The notes below the pieces were generated by a model, which was not told where the DNA came from, searched no databases, and was given only the letters and a program-made list of their open reading frames with translations. Source: Paracoccaceae bacterium (GTDB lineage Bacteria; Pseudomonadota; Alphaproteobacteria; Rhodobacterales; Rhodobacteraceae). From it: a stretch of 11,408 bases of DNA. This document shows, one piece after another, positions 1 through 7,581 of the stretch. Within the stretch, counting starts at the first letter, position 1. Each line of letters opens with the position of its first letter. Both the position numbers and the translations under genes were made by a program. The stretch is from NCBI GenBank assembly GCA_003561595.1, contig PWWF01000402.1, positions 1 through 11,408 on the forward strand, given 5' to 3'.

Positions 1-1529
1 GCCACTGTATCCTCGCGCAGATGGATCTCGGCCTCGCCGCGCAGGATGGGGCGGGCCGCTTCGGTCATGCGCAGCGCGCCATGGCGTTCAGGGTCGGGGC
101 GCACCAGATCGCGCCCCATCATCTGCCGAAACACCGCCTGCCAGCGCGCTTTTGACAGATCACGCCCCACGGCAAAGGTCGGCAAACGGTCATGGCCGCG
201 CTGATTGACCTTGGATGTGGCATTGCCGGTCAGAATGTCGATCAGATGGCCGGTCCCGAAACTCTCGCCCGTCCGCAATATCGCTGAAAGCGCTTTGCGC
301 ACCGGCGTCGTGGCATCGAACAGGCGCACAGGGCTCGCGCAGATATCGCAATTGCCGCAGGGCGCGCTGTCCTCGCCGAAATAGCCCAGCAACACCTGAC
401 GGCGGCAGCCCACGGCCTCGGCCAGCCCCAGAAGCGCATTCAGGCGGCCGTGATCGGCCTGTTTGCGTTCCATCGGCGCAGCGCTTTCATCGATCTGCGA
501 CCGGCGCAGGCGGATATCGTCGGGGCCATACAGCGTCAGCGTATCCGCGGGCGCCCCGTCCCGCCCCGCGCGCCCGATTTCCTGATAATAGGCCTCGATC
601 GATTTGGGCAGATCGGCATGGGCCACCCAGCGGATATCGGGCTTGTCCACCCCCATGCCAAAGGCCACGGTCGCGACCACGATCAGATCATCCTCGCGCT
701 GGAACAGCTCCTCGACCATGCGGCGGGCATGGGCCTCCATCCCGCCGTGATAGGCGCGGGCATTATGCCCCTCGGCCACAAGCGCCTGCGACAGGCTCTC
801 GGTCCGGGCGCGCGTGCCGCAATAGACGATGCCGGACTGCCCTTTCTGCGCGCGCGCATAATCGATGATCTGCGCGCGTGGCCGGTTCTTGACGCGAAAG
901 TTCAGCCGGATATTCGGCCGGTCAAAGCCACGCAAATACACATCCGGCGCAGCACCCGCGAACAGGCGGCGCATGATCTCTTCGCGGGTTTCGGCATCTG
1001 CCGTGGCGGTAAAGGCCGCCAATGGCACATCCAGCACGCGCCGCAGATCGCCGATGCGCAGATAATCGGGGCGGAAATCATGGCCCCACTGGCTGACGCA
1101 ATGGGCCTCATCCACCGCGATCAGGCCGCAGCCCGCGCGGCGCAGCATATCCATCGTCCCGCCCGAGGACAGGCGTTCCGGCGCGATATACAACAGCTTC
1201 AGCGCCCCGCGCGACAACCCGTTGAACACGGCATCTGTCTCGGCCTCGGTATTGCCGGATGTCAGCGCCCCCGCCGCAACGCCCACCTCTTGCAGCGCGC
1301 GCACCTGATCGCGCATCAGCGCGATCAAGGGCGAGATGACCAGCGTCACCCCCTCGCGGCAGAGCGCCGGCAACTGATAGCACAGCGATTTGCCCCCGCC
1401 TGTGGGCATGATCGCCAAGGTGTCGCGCCCGGCGGTGACCGCCTCGACAATCTCGCGCTGGCCGGGGCGGAATTCGGCAAAGCCGAAGACCGCGCTCAGC
1501 AGCGCATCGGGCGTGGGCGGGCCGTGCAT
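1..1529 (-). CDS. recQ: ATP-dependent DNA helicase RecQ (partial, 3' end outside window)
   Basis: This is a superfamily 2, 3'-5' DNA helicase that acts in recombination and replication-fork repair. Reading leftward from the ATG at 1529, 509 codons are visible. Seen motifs are Walker A PTGGGKS (residues 42-48), the DEAH box (140-143) followed by the RecQ aromatic-rich loop CVSQWGHDFRPDY (144-156), motif VI QEIGRAGRDG (316-325), and the zinc-binding cysteines C375, C391, C394 and C397, which lead into the RQC winged-helix region. The HRDC domain and stop codon lie beyond the left edge. The start is fixed by an in-frame TGA two codons upstream, and that TGA is also the yggT stop. Only 3 bases separate the two genes, so recQ is probably co-transcribed with yggT. 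No frameshift or missing key residue was seen. Identification is firm; only completeness is unknown. Confidence 0.97.
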   Translation of the reverse strand, partial: MHGPPTPDALLSAVFGFAEFRPGQREIVEAVTAGRDTLAIMPTGGGKSLCYQLPALCREGVTLVISPLIALMRDQVRALQEVGVAAGALTSGNTEAETDAVFNGLSRGALKLLYIAPERLSSGGTMDMLRRAGCGLIAVDEAHCVSQWGHDFRPDYLRIGDLRRVLDVPLAAFTATADAETREEIMRRLFAGAAPDVYLRGFDRPNIRLNFRVKNRPRAQIIDYARAQKGQSGIVYCGTRARTESLSQALVAEGHNARAYHGGMEAHARRMVEELFQREDDLIVVATVAFGMGVDKPDIRWVAHADLPKSIEAYYQEIGRAGRDGAPADTLTLYGPDDIRLRRSQIDESAAPMERKQADHGRLNALLGLAEAVGCRRQVLLGYFGEDSAPCGNCDICASPVRLFDATTPVRKALSAILRTGESFGTGHLIDILTGNATSKVNQRGHDRLPTFAVGRDLSKARWQAVFRQMMGRDLVRPDPERHGALRMTEAARPILRGEAEIHLREDTV

Positions 1530-1532
1530 CGA

Positions 1533-1820
1533 TCAGATGAACATCGCCGCATTGTTTATCAGCACGATCCGCACCGCATAGATCGCGACCAGTGCGACCA
1601 GCGGCGCAAGGTCAATCCCGCCCAGATCGGGCAGGAATTGCCGGATGCGCGTATAGACCGGCTCCACCAGCCGGTTCAGACCATCCCAGATCGATGCGAC
1701 CAGCGGGCTGCTCAGGCTGATGACCTGAAAATTGATCAGCCACGACATGATGATATGGATGATGATGATCCATTGCGCGATGCTCAGGACAAGCAGGATG
1801 ATCTGGATCAGGGACAGCAT
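1533..1820 (-). CDS. yggT: YggT family membrane protein
   Basis: A 95-residue integral membrane protein of the YGGT family (YggT/Ycf19), linked in other bacteria to osmotic tolerance and cell or chloroplast division. Its biochemical role is not settled. The sequence shows an N-terminal hydrophobic helix (about residues 1-27, beginning MLSLIQIILLVLS), a polar middle containing LVEPVYTRIRQFLPDLGGID (about 51-70), which is the family signature, and a C-terminal hydrophobic helix (about 71-90). E. coli YggT has two such repeats; the short one-repeat form is usual in alphaproteobacteria. The frame is open further upstream, but the ATG at 1820 is chosen because AAGGAG lies 6 bases before it and the protein then starts directly with the membrane helix. 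recQ follows after 3 bases. yaaA is divergent on the other side. Confidence 0.93.
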   Translation of the reverse strand: MLSLIQIILLVLSIAQWIIIIHIIMSWLINFQVISLSSPLVASIWDGLNRLVEPVYTRIRQFLPDLGGIDLAPLVALVAIYAVRIVLINNAAMFI

Positions 1821-1826
1821 CGGGCG

Positions 1827-1832
1827 CTCCTT
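1827..1832 (-). promoter_or_regulatory. Ribosome binding site of yggT
   Basis: AAGGAG on the minus strand, 6 bases before the ATG at 1820. It decides the start over in-frame upstream ATGs that would add an uncharacteristic, arginine-rich N-terminus. Confidence 0.8.
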
Positions 1833-1892
1833 GCTCTGTGGCTGGCCAGACCCTAATCGGCGCCAGCGCGAAGGGCAAGCCGCGAGGCTGGA

Positions 1893-1928
1893 CAATCGCC
1901 GCGCGATCGTTAACTGGTGCGACGATTG
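1893..1928. repeat. Imperfect inverted repeat between divergent yggT and yaaA
   Basis: Arms CAATCGCCGC (1893-1902) and GCGACGATTG (1919-1928) are complementary at 9 of 10 positions. They flank a 16-base centre containing the small palindromes CGATCG and GTTAAC. The dyad lies in the 130-base region between the two divergent starts, 23 bases before the yaaA ATG. It could be an operator or an mRNA leader hairpin for yaaA. No clear -35/-10 pair was recognised around it. Function is inferred from position only. Confidence 0.35.
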
Positions 1929-1950
1929 CCCGAACACAAGTCTGCTGCCC

Positions 1951-2724
1951 ATGCTCGTCATCCTCTCGCCTGCCAAGAAACTCGACTGGACTGCGCACCC
2001 CGACCCGCGCCCGCTGACCGATCCCGATTTTCAGTCAGATGCCACCTATCTGGCGGGTCAGGCGCGCGATCTTGGCGCGGACGGGCTGAAAAAGCTCATG
2101 AAAATCAGCGACAAGCTGGCGGCGCTGAACCTGGAGCGGTTCGAGAATTTCGCCGATACGCCCGCGCCGGAACAGACGCGCCCGGCGATCCATGCCTTTG
2201 CGGGCGACACCTATACCGGGCTGTCCGCGTCCACGCTGGACAGGGATGCGCTGGACTGGGCCGAGGGGCATCTGCGCATCCTCTCGGGCCTGTATGGTCT
2301 GCTGCGCCCCTTTGACGCAATGCAGCCCTACCGGCTGGAAATGGGCAGCCGGCTGGCGACCGATCACGGCAAGACGCTTTACGCCTATTGGGGCGCGCGA
2401 CTGGCCAAGGCGCTGGACCGCGCCGCGCAGGATGCGGGCGCCGGTGTCATCGTGAATTGCGCATCGCAGGAATATTTCGGGGCCGTGGCGCAGGACGCGC
2501 TGCGCAGCCGCATCATCACGCCCGTGTTCATGGAAACCCGCGACGGCACGGACCCGCGCATCATCAGCTTCTTTGCCAAGAAAGCGCGGGGCGCGATGGC
2601 GCGGTTCATCCTTGAACACCGCCTGCGCGACCCCGACAGCCTGCGCGATTTCGACACGGGCGGCTATCGCTACCAGCCCGATCAATCCACCGCCGACCGC
2701 CCCGTTTTCTTTCGCGACACCTGA
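1951..2724 (+). CDS. yaaA: Peroxide stress protein YaaA (DUF328/UPF0246)
   Basis: A 257-residue cytosolic protein of the YaaA family. In E. coli, YaaA limits intracellular free iron and Fenton damage during hydrogen peroxide stress, and it has a DNA-binding fold with a cantaloupe-like shape. The diagnostic N-terminus MLVILSPAKKLDW is present, followed by FAGDTYTGLSA (about residues 84-94), LRILSGLYGLLRPFD (about 109-123), the PYRLEMG strand, and the conserved NCASQEYF and FFAKKARGAMARF segments. Length matches the E. coli protein. The start at 1951 is chosen by homology; the frame stays open upstream but the preceding residues do not resemble the family, and no strong Shine-Dalgarno is seen. 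The stop codon directly abuts that of the convergent sensor kinase, so no spacer is available for a terminator. No OxyR-type site was recognised upstream. Confidence 0.95.
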   Translation: MLVILSPAKKLDWTAHPDPRPLTDPDFQSDATYLAGQARDLGADGLKKLMKISDKLAALNLERFENFADTPAPEQTRPAIHAFAGDTYTGLSASTLDRDALDWAEGHLRILSGLYGLLRPFDAMQPYRLEMGSRLATDHGKTLYAYWGARLAKALDRAAQDAGAGVIVNCASQEYFGAVAQDALRSRIITPVFMETRDGTDPRIISFFAKKARGAMARFILEHRLRDPDSLRDFDTGGYRYQPDQSTADRPVFFRDT

Positions 2725-4944
2725 TCAGCCGGGGGGCGGGGCATCGCTGCCATCACCGGGCGGCACGGCACCGGGCAGGTGATCGGTCAGCGCCTGCAGA
2801 AGCTCTGTCTTGCGCAGGGGTTTGGTCAGCATCGCATTCATGCCAACTTCCATGATGCGTTCGACCTCTTCGCGCAGGGCATGGGCCGTCAGCGCGATGA
2901 TCGGCACGTCGCGCCCGGCCTCGGTCGCGCGGATGCGGCGTGTCGCCTCGCGCCCGTCCATCCGGGGCATGGAGACATCCATGAAGATGATGTCAGGCAC
3001 TATCTCGGCGGCCCGCTCGACCGCGCTCTGCCCGTCCTCGACCACATGCACCTCCAGCCCCAGCGGCGCGAGCATGCGGGCAAAGACCATGCGATTGGTC
3101 TTGTTATCCTCGGCATAAAGCACCCGCCACGGACGCCCGGCAGCCGGGGTCAGCGGCGGGGTTGGGTCAGCACGCCGGGGTAAGGTTGCGCTGTCGGGGG
3201 CAAGGACCTGCACCAGATCGCGCCACAAGAGCGGCTTGGGCAATACTGCGCGCAACTGCCCCCCCTGCAGGGCCGCGCGCGCCTCGGACGTGCAGGAACA
3301 CAGCATCACGACCGTCAGACCGGGATGGTCCGCATGCAGCGCGGCCAGAATCTCAAGCGCCGCGCGCCCCGGCAGGTCCTGATCGACAATCACCAGATCG
3401 GGGCTGGTTTGTGCCACGATCCGCAGCGCCACATCCTTCTGCGTTGCGGTCGCGACGGTCACATCGCAGGCCGTCAGCCTGCGCGACAGGATCTCGCGGC
3501 TGATCAGATGGTCACTGACGATCAACGCTGCGCGGACCCCGGGCGCTTCGGGCACAGAGGCTGCGCCGGGCGCATCCGGGTCCGCGCCCAGCACCAGCGA
3601 CACGCCAAAGCACGACCCGACGCCGGGTTCCGATTCGACCCAGATCTTGCCATCCATCGCGTCCACGATGCGCCGCGTGATCGCCAGCCCCAGCCCCGTG
3701 CCCTCATACCGGCGGTTGCTGCTGGCCTCGACCTGGCTGAACTCGGTAAAGATCAGGCCCTGATCCTGCGCCGCGATGCCGATGCCCGTATCCTCGACCG
3801 TGATGTTCACCAGATGCCCGCCATCCGCCGCCCCCACGCCCACGGCGCGCACCAGCACATAGCCGCTTTCGGTGAATTTCAGCGCATTGCCCACCAGATT
3901 GGTCAGGATCTGACGCACGCGGCCCGCATCGCCCAGCATGCTCTGGGGCAGGAACATGTCATGATCGAGGATCAGCTCGATCCCCTTGGCGCGGGCCGTC
4001 GCAGCCAGCAGGGTCAGCACATCATGAATGGTCTTTTCCAGATCGAACGGGGCCGCGTGCAGGTCCATTCGCCCCGCATCCATCTTGGAGAAATCCAGAA
4101 TGTCATTGATGATCTGCACCAGCGCCTCGCCGCTGGAACAGATCGTCTCGACACAGGCGCGTTGTTCGGCGTCCAGATCGGTTTCGGCCAGCAGTTCCGA
4201 CATGCCCACTACGCCGTTCATGGGGGTGCGGATCTCATGGCTCATATTCGCGAGGAAGGCCGATTTCGCCTCAGCGGCGGCCTCGGCCTTCTCCTGCGCC
4301 GCGATCAGGTCGCGCTGATAGCGCAACGTCTCGGTGATGTTGTGGACCAGTGACACCATATCGCCATTGGCCACCCGCCGGTCCACAAGCCGCACGGATA
4401 CGCCTGTGCGGAAATGCATCTCGACCGGCTCGACCGCGCCCCCGTCCCACCGCGCCAGCATCCTGCGGCTCCAGTCCTCGGGCGTGCTGCCCTCCAGGTC
4501 AACAAGGTCTTCATAGGCGCAGATCTCGACCACGCGGCGGTAGCTGATGCCGGGCTGCACCTCCGGGAAATCACGAAAGGTGCCAAGCCAGGCGCGGTTG
4601 GCAAGGACCAGCAGGTTGTCACGGTCAAACACGGCAAACCCATCGCGCAGCGTCTCGACCGCTTCGCGCAGGCGCAGATTGGCCAGATCCGCCGCACCAT
4701 GCGCGGCCTGCAGATCCTGCGCGACCTGGGTGTTCTCACCCTCCAGCGTTTCGGCATGGCTGCGCACGGCCGAGAGTTCGGCGCGCTGGGCGATGATCTG
4801 ATCAGACAGGCTGAAGGCATGGGCCTTCAACTGGTCATTGGCGATGCGCAATTCATGGCGCATCTGTTCATACATGCGCTCGGCGCGCAGCCGCGCCCGC
4901 CGCTCGCGGGTCAACCTGTCGGAATAGGAATGCGAAATGGTCAT
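2725..4944 (-). CDS. Cytoplasmic PAS hybrid sensor histidine kinase with two receiver domains
   Basis: A 739-residue soluble hybrid kinase; no membrane segment is visible. In order: a charged coiled-coil N-terminus (about 8-95), a PAS domain (about 92-205, including [20 protein letters not shown]), a HisKA dimerisation domain with phospho-acceptor H236 in [10 protein letters not shown], and a HATPase_c domain with N353 (N box), D385 (DTGIGI) and GTGLGL (415-420). Two receivers follow. The first (about 470-582) keeps D478, acceptor-position D521 and K570, but has Ser477 in the acidic pair and Cys549 at the usual Thr/Ser position, so it may be degenerate. The second (about 605-722) is canonical, with E612/D613, D656, T686 and K708. 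No Hpt domain or DNA-binding output is present, so an external phosphotransfer partner is expected. The signal is unknown. The stop codon abuts that of convergent yaaA. A CtrA-like box lies about 48 bases before the ATG. Confidence 0.94.
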   Translation of the reverse strand: MTISHSYSDRLTRERRARLRAERMYEQMRHELRIANDQLKAHAFSLSDQIIAQRAELSAVRSHAETLEGENTQVAQDLQAAHGAADLANLRLREAVETLRDGFAVFDRDNLLVLANRAWLGTFRDFPEVQPGISYRRVVEICAYEDLVDLEGSTPEDWSRRMLARWDGGAVEPVEMHFRTGVSVRLVDRRVANGDMVSLVHNITETLRYQRDLIAAQEKAEAAAEAKSAFLANMSHEIRTPMNGVVGMSELLAETDLDAEQRACVETICSSGEALVQIINDILDFSKMDAGRMDLHAAPFDLEKTIHDVLTLLAATARAKGIELILDHDMFLPQSMLGDAGRVRQILTNLVGNALKFTESGYVLVRAVGVGAADGGHLVNITVEDTGIGIAAQDQGLIFTEFSQVEASSNRRYEGTGLGLAITRRIVDAMDGKIWVESEPGVGSCFGVSLVLGADPDAPGAASVPEAPGVRAALIVSDHLISREILSRRLTACDVTVATATQKDVALRIVAQTSPDLVIVDQDLPGRAALEILAALHADHPGLTVVMLCSCTSEARAALQGGQLRAVLPKPLLWRDLVQVLAPDSATLPRRADPTPPLTPAAGRPWRVLYAEDNKTNRMVFARMLAPLGLEVHVVEDGQSAVERAAEIVPDIIFMDVSMPRMDGREATRRIRATEAGRDVPIIALTAHALREEVERIMEVGMNAMLTKPLRKTELLQALTDHLPGAVPPGDGSDAPPPG

Positions 4945-4992
4945 GCGCTCGCTGCGGGCCTGTAGAAACCGTCAGAGTATCGGCGCGCTGGC

Positions 4993-5007
4993 TGAACAAG
5001 CCGTTAA
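4993..5007 (-). promoter_or_regulatory. Candidate CtrA box upstream of the hybrid kinase
   Basis: On the minus strand this reads TTAACGGCTTGTTCA, which is TTAA, 7 bases, then TTCA. It differs at one of eight core positions from the alphaproteobacterial CtrA consensus TTAA-N7-TTAA. It sits in the 69-base gap between the DUF167 gene and the kinase ATG. Binding is inferred from sequence and position only. Confidence 0.35.
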
Positions 5008-5011
5008 CGGC
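5000..5011. repeat. Perfect 12-bp palindrome GCCGTTAACGGC
   Basis: The self-complementary 12-mer GCCGTTAACGGC lies 2 bases downstream of the DUF167 stop codon and upstream of the hybrid kinase. It shares its central TTAA with the candidate CtrA box. It could be a dimeric regulator site. With no loop it is unlikely to be an intrinsic terminator, and no T-run follows it. Confidence 0.4.
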
Positions 5012-5013
5012 AC

Positions 5014-5262
5014 TCAGTCCAGCCGGAAGCGCTTGTCCCGCGATGCCGCCCCGCGCAGCAGATGCAGGCGCGTCGGCGCGACCCCCAGCGCTTGCGCCAA
5101 TACGCGGCGCGCAGCTTCGGTCGCGCGGCCCTTTTCGGGTGGTGCGCTGACAGCCACACGCAAGCGCCCCTCTGCGTCCAGCAAGATACCGGGGCAACGG
5201 GCACGCGGGGTCACGCGAATATCGAGTATGGCGCCGGAACGGGCGCGCGCGCGCAGGTCCAT
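5014..5262 (-). CDS. DUF167 (UPF0235/YggU) family protein
   Basis: A small 82-residue cytosolic protein of the DUF167/YggU family. These proteins are conserved across bacteria and eukaryotes, and their biochemical function is not established. The signature VSAPPEKGRATEAA (about residues 38-51) and the closing pattern of a hydrophobic strand plus GAASRDKRFRL (71-81) are clear. The beta-rich start ILDIRVTPRAR (12-22) also fits, and the length is typical or slightly short. The ATG at 5262 has no convincing Shine-Dalgarno, but there is no better in-frame alternative near the conserved start. In many proteobacteria this gene lies next to yggT. Here yaaA and the hybrid kinase separate the two. It precedes the kinase by 69 bases on the same strand and is divergent from the nitroreductase across a 76-base gap. 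Confidence 0.88.
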   Translation of the reverse strand: MDLRARARSGAILDIRVTPRARCPGILLDAEGRLRVAVSAPPEKGRATEAARRVLAQALGVAPTRLHLLRGAASRDKRFRLD

Positions 5263-5338
5263 GCCGGGCAGGATAGTGCTTTTCGTCAGGGCTGGAAACG
5301 ACTAGGTTTTCCCCGAAGCCGAGACAAGAGCCAAACCA

Positions 5339-5908
5339 ATGACCGAAACCCCGCCCGTCATGGAGTTCCTGCTGTCGCGCCGGTCGCGCCCCGCCAAGCT
5401 GCTGGCCCCGCCCGTGCCGGACCGCGACCAGCTATTGCCGATCCTGACCGCCGCCGCCCGCGTGCCCGATCATGGCAAGCTGGAGCCGTGGCGCTTTGTG
5501 GTGATGGGCCGCACGACCTGCACGGCAATGGCCGAAGCGGTCGAGGCGCGCGGTCTGGAAATCGGCATTGACCCCGACAAGCTGGCCAAGACGGTCCGTG
5601 CCTTTGGCGACGCGCATCTGATCGTGGCGGTCATTGCCAGCCCCAAACCCTCTGCCAAGATCCCCGAGATCGAACAGACGCTCTCGGCCGGGGCCGTCTG
5701 TCTGGGGCTGGTCAATGCCGCGCTGGCCAGCGGCTGGGGCGCCAACTGGCTGACCGGCTGGCCTGCGATGGACGCAACTGTGCAAGCCCATCTGGGGCTT
5801 GGCCCGTCCGAATGGGTCGCGGGGTTCATCCATCTGGGCACGGCCACGGCCACACCCCCCGAACGCCCCCGCCCGGATATAGAGGCCCTGACCACATGGC
5901 AGCCGTGA
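5339..5908 (+). CDS. YdjA-like nitroreductase family protein
   Basis: A 189-residue FMN-dependent nitroreductase-fold protein resembling the small YdjA subgroup, which reduces nitro or quinone-type compounds with NAD(P)H as homodimers. The physiological substrate is unknown. Seen features are the N-terminal FMN phosphate-binding segment SRRSRPAKLL (13-22), PDHGKLEPWRF (43-53), the helix LSAGAVCLGLVNAALASGWGANWLTG (115-140), and the C-terminal GFIHLGTA (162-169). The start at 5339 is preceded by a weak AAGAG; the Met at residue 8 (5360) is a possible alternative start. The 3' end overlaps the first EI24 gene by 13 bases, which makes one transcript with the two membrane proteins likely. The 76-base gap upstream must hold the promoters of this gene and of divergent DUF167; no clear -35/-10 pair was recognised there. 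Confidence 0.92.
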   Translation: MTETPPVMEFLLSRRSRPAKLLAPPVPDRDQLLPILTAAARVPDHGKLEPWRFVVMGRTTCTAMAEAVEARGLEIGIDPDKLAKTVRAFGDAHLIVAVIASPKPSAKIPEIEQTLSAGAVCLGLVNAALASGWGANWLTGWPAMDATVQAHLGLGPSEWVAGFIHLGTATATPPERPRPDIEALTTWQP

Positions 5909-6612
5909 TCCGACACGCCTTTTCGCTGGCATTCGCGCAGATGCGAGAGCCGTCCTTTCGCATGCTTGCGGTTCTGGGCGCGGCGCTGTCACTGGTGCTG
6001 CTGTTCGTGGTCTTTGCGCTTCTGGTGCAACTGTTCGTCGGCAGTGGCGGGCTGACGATTTCGGGCGATATCCAGATGACCCGGCTGGGTGATTTCTTCT
6101 CACCCATTACCATCCTGCTGATGCTCGGGCTGTCGGTGTTTCTGATGATGCCGGTCGCCTCGCTCTTCACGGGGCTGCACCTGAACGCGGTCGCCGACGC
6201 GGTCGAGGCGCGGCACTACCCCGACCTGCCGCCAGCTGCCCCGCTGCCCCCGCTCAAGCTCTGGGGCGATTCGGCGCGTTATTTCTTTCCGATCCTGGGC
6301 ATCAACCTGCTGGGGATCATCGGGCTGTTCCTGCTGGGCGCGCTCTGGGGGTTTGCGTTGTTCTGGTTCCTGAACGGGTGGCTGCTGTCGCGCGAATACC
6401 TGACCATGATCGCCGAGCGGCGCGACGACCCCGCCACGATCCACGCCTTTCGCCAGCGCCATCGCGGCCCGTTGCTGATGGCAGGATTCGCGCTGGCCTT
6501 TCTGCTGTCGATCCCGGTCCTGAATCTGGTGATGCCGGTGATCGGCGTGGCCGTCTTTACCCATCTTGCGCATACGCTGACCCCCCACCAACTGCATGAG
6601 GCCGCCCCATGA
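5896..6612 (+). CDS. EI24 domain (CysZ-like) membrane protein, first of a tandem pair
   Basis: A 238-residue inner-membrane protein of the EI24/CysZ family. CysZ imports sulfate, but the substrate of this alphaproteobacterial subgroup is not known from sequence. Hydrophobic stretches lie at about residues 24-48, 70-93, 130-165 and 192-225. Family-like segments are GLSVFLMMPVASLFTGLHL (78-96) followed by NAVADAVEARHYPDL, the loop LNGWLLSREYLTMIAERR (159-176), and the C-terminal SIPVLNLVMPVIGVAVFTHL (205-224). The ATG at 5896 is internal to the nitroreductase end (13-base overlap). The frame is open further upstream, but that part is the antiparallel-like shadow of the nitroreductase and lacks family similarity. 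The stop overlaps the ATG of the next gene, its paralog, by 4 bases (ATGA), implying translational coupling. Confidence 0.87.
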   Translation: MAAVIRHAFSLAFAQMREPSFRMLAVLGAALSLVLLFVVFALLVQLFVGSGGLTISGDIQMTRLGDFFSPITILLMLGLSVFLMMPVASLFTGLHLNAVADAVEARHYPDLPPAAPLPPLKLWGDSARYFFPILGINLLGIIGLFLLGALWGFALFWFLNGWLLSREYLTMIAERRDDPATIHAFRQRHRGPLLMAGFALAFLLSIPVLNLVMPVIGVAVFTHLAHTLTPHQLHEAAP

Positions 6613-7331
6613 TCCGCGCCTATATCGATTCCGTCACCCAGATCCGCGACCCGCGCTACCGCAAGCTGTTATGGATCGGGATCATCCTGTCGGTGGTGCT
6701 GCTGTTCCTGCTTTACGCCTTTGTGCTGCTGATCGTGCAGTTGCTGATGCCCGGCGCGCTGTTCCTGCCGATCACAGGGCAGGTGGAGGGGCTGTCCTCG
6801 CTGTTTTCGCTGGGCTCGATCCTGTATCTGCTGGGGCTGTCGGTGTTTCTGATGGTGCCCGTTGCCTCGGTCTTTACCGGGTTTTACCTTGATGACGTGG
6901 CCGACGCGGTCGAGGCAGAGCATTACCGCGACCTTGCCCCCCGCAACCGCACCCCGCTGCTGGAAGCTGTGGGCGACGGTCTGCGCTATTTCGGGCTGCT
7001 GGTGGGGGTGAATGTGGTCGGCATGGCCATCTTTGCCGTGTCGAACGGCTGGGGCCTGACGATCCTGTGGGTGGTGAACGGGCTGCTGCTGTCGCGCGAG
7101 TTCTTTACCATGATTGCGCGGCGCCGCCACGGACCGGAAGACGCGCGCCGCCTGTTCCGCAATGATTTCTACTGGCTATGGCTGCCCGGTATCTTACTGG
7201 CCATCGGGCTCAGCATTCCGGTGGTGAACCTTGCCATGCCACTGGTCGGCGCGGCCGTGTTCACGCATCTCTATCACTGGCTGCACCCGACAGAACAGGA
7301 CGCGGTGCCAGAGGTCACGGACGACGCGTAA
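6609..7331 (+). CDS. EI24 domain (CysZ-like) membrane protein, second of a tandem pair
   Basis: A 240-residue inner-membrane protein and clear paralog of the gene before it. GLSVFLMVPVASVFTGFYL (76-94) followed by DDVADAVEAEHYRDL, VNGLLLSREFFTMIARRR (156-173) and SIPVVNLAMPLVGAAVFTHL (202-221) align almost position for position. Hydrophobic segments lie at about 20-47, 68-92, 125-160 and 188-222. A short acidic C-terminal tail (EQDAVPEVTDDA) has no counterpart in the upstream copy. Coupling through the ATGA overlap suggests equal production, compatible with a hetero-oligomer; that is inference. The last 17 bases overlap the end of the convergent DUF1467 gene. Substrate is unknown. Confidence 0.87.
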   Translation: MIRAYIDSVTQIRDPRYRKLLWIGIILSVVLLFLLYAFVLLIVQLLMPGALFLPITGQVEGLSSLFSLGSILYLLGLSVFLMVPVASVFTGFYLDDVADAVEAEHYRDLAPRNRTPLLEAVGDGLRYFGLLVGVNVVGMAIFAVSNGWGLTILWVVNGLLLSREFFTMIARRRHGPEDARRLFRNDFYWLWLPGILLAIGLSIPVVNLAMPLVGAAVFTHLYHWLHPTEQDAVPEVTDDA

Positions 7332-7581
7332 GGCTCTCGATCATCTCATAGGTGATGATTTCGGAAATGATGATCCCGGCAATGACCAGAAAAGCGGGTG
7401 TCGCAATATAGGTCACCAGCTTGATCTTGCGCCACATCTGCACATCGGACGGGGCAGACGACGGCGTGCCGGGAACGACCTCGCCCGCCTCGCCCTGTGT
7501 TTGCAGGCGGAAGGGCAGGATCAGGAACATCGTCATGAACCAGATGACGAAATACAACGCGATGGCGGACATGATGGACAT
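7315..7581 (-). CDS. DUF1467 family membrane protein
   Basis: An 88-residue protein of the DUF1467 family, found mainly in alphaproteobacteria and of unknown function. It has two hydrophobic helices (about residues 5-24 and 57-76) separated by the conserved polar loop LPFRLQTQGEAGEVVPGTP (22-40) and SAPSDVQMWRK. The ATG at 7581 shares its A with the TGA of mce (TGATG), giving a one-base overlap and likely translational coupling. A second in-frame Met at residue 4 could also serve. Its 3' end overlaps the convergent EI24 gene by 17 bases. The adjacency to mce recurs in related genomes to my recollection, but no functional link can be stated. Confidence 0.9.
   Translation of the reverse strand: MSIMSAIALYFVIWFMTMFLILPFRLQTQGEAGEVVPGTPSSAPSDVQMWRKIKLVTYIATPAFLVIAGIIISEIITYEMIESLTRRP

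Noticed and set aside
450..1856. Long plus-strand open frame of 468 codons opposite recQ and yggT
   Set aside because: It is the antisense of clear recQ and yggT coding sequence, rich in Arg/His/Gln/Asp from complementary GC-rich codons, with no recognisable domain.
3325..4353. Plus-strand open frame of 342 codons opposite the hybrid kinase
   Set aside because: It lies wholly within the kinase on the other strand. Its composition is typical of a shadow frame, with no motifs.
5263..5338. Inverted repeat GGAAA/TTTCC in the DUF167-nitroreductase gap
   Set aside because: It is only five base pairs, easily expected by chance, and not placed relative to any recognisable promoter element.
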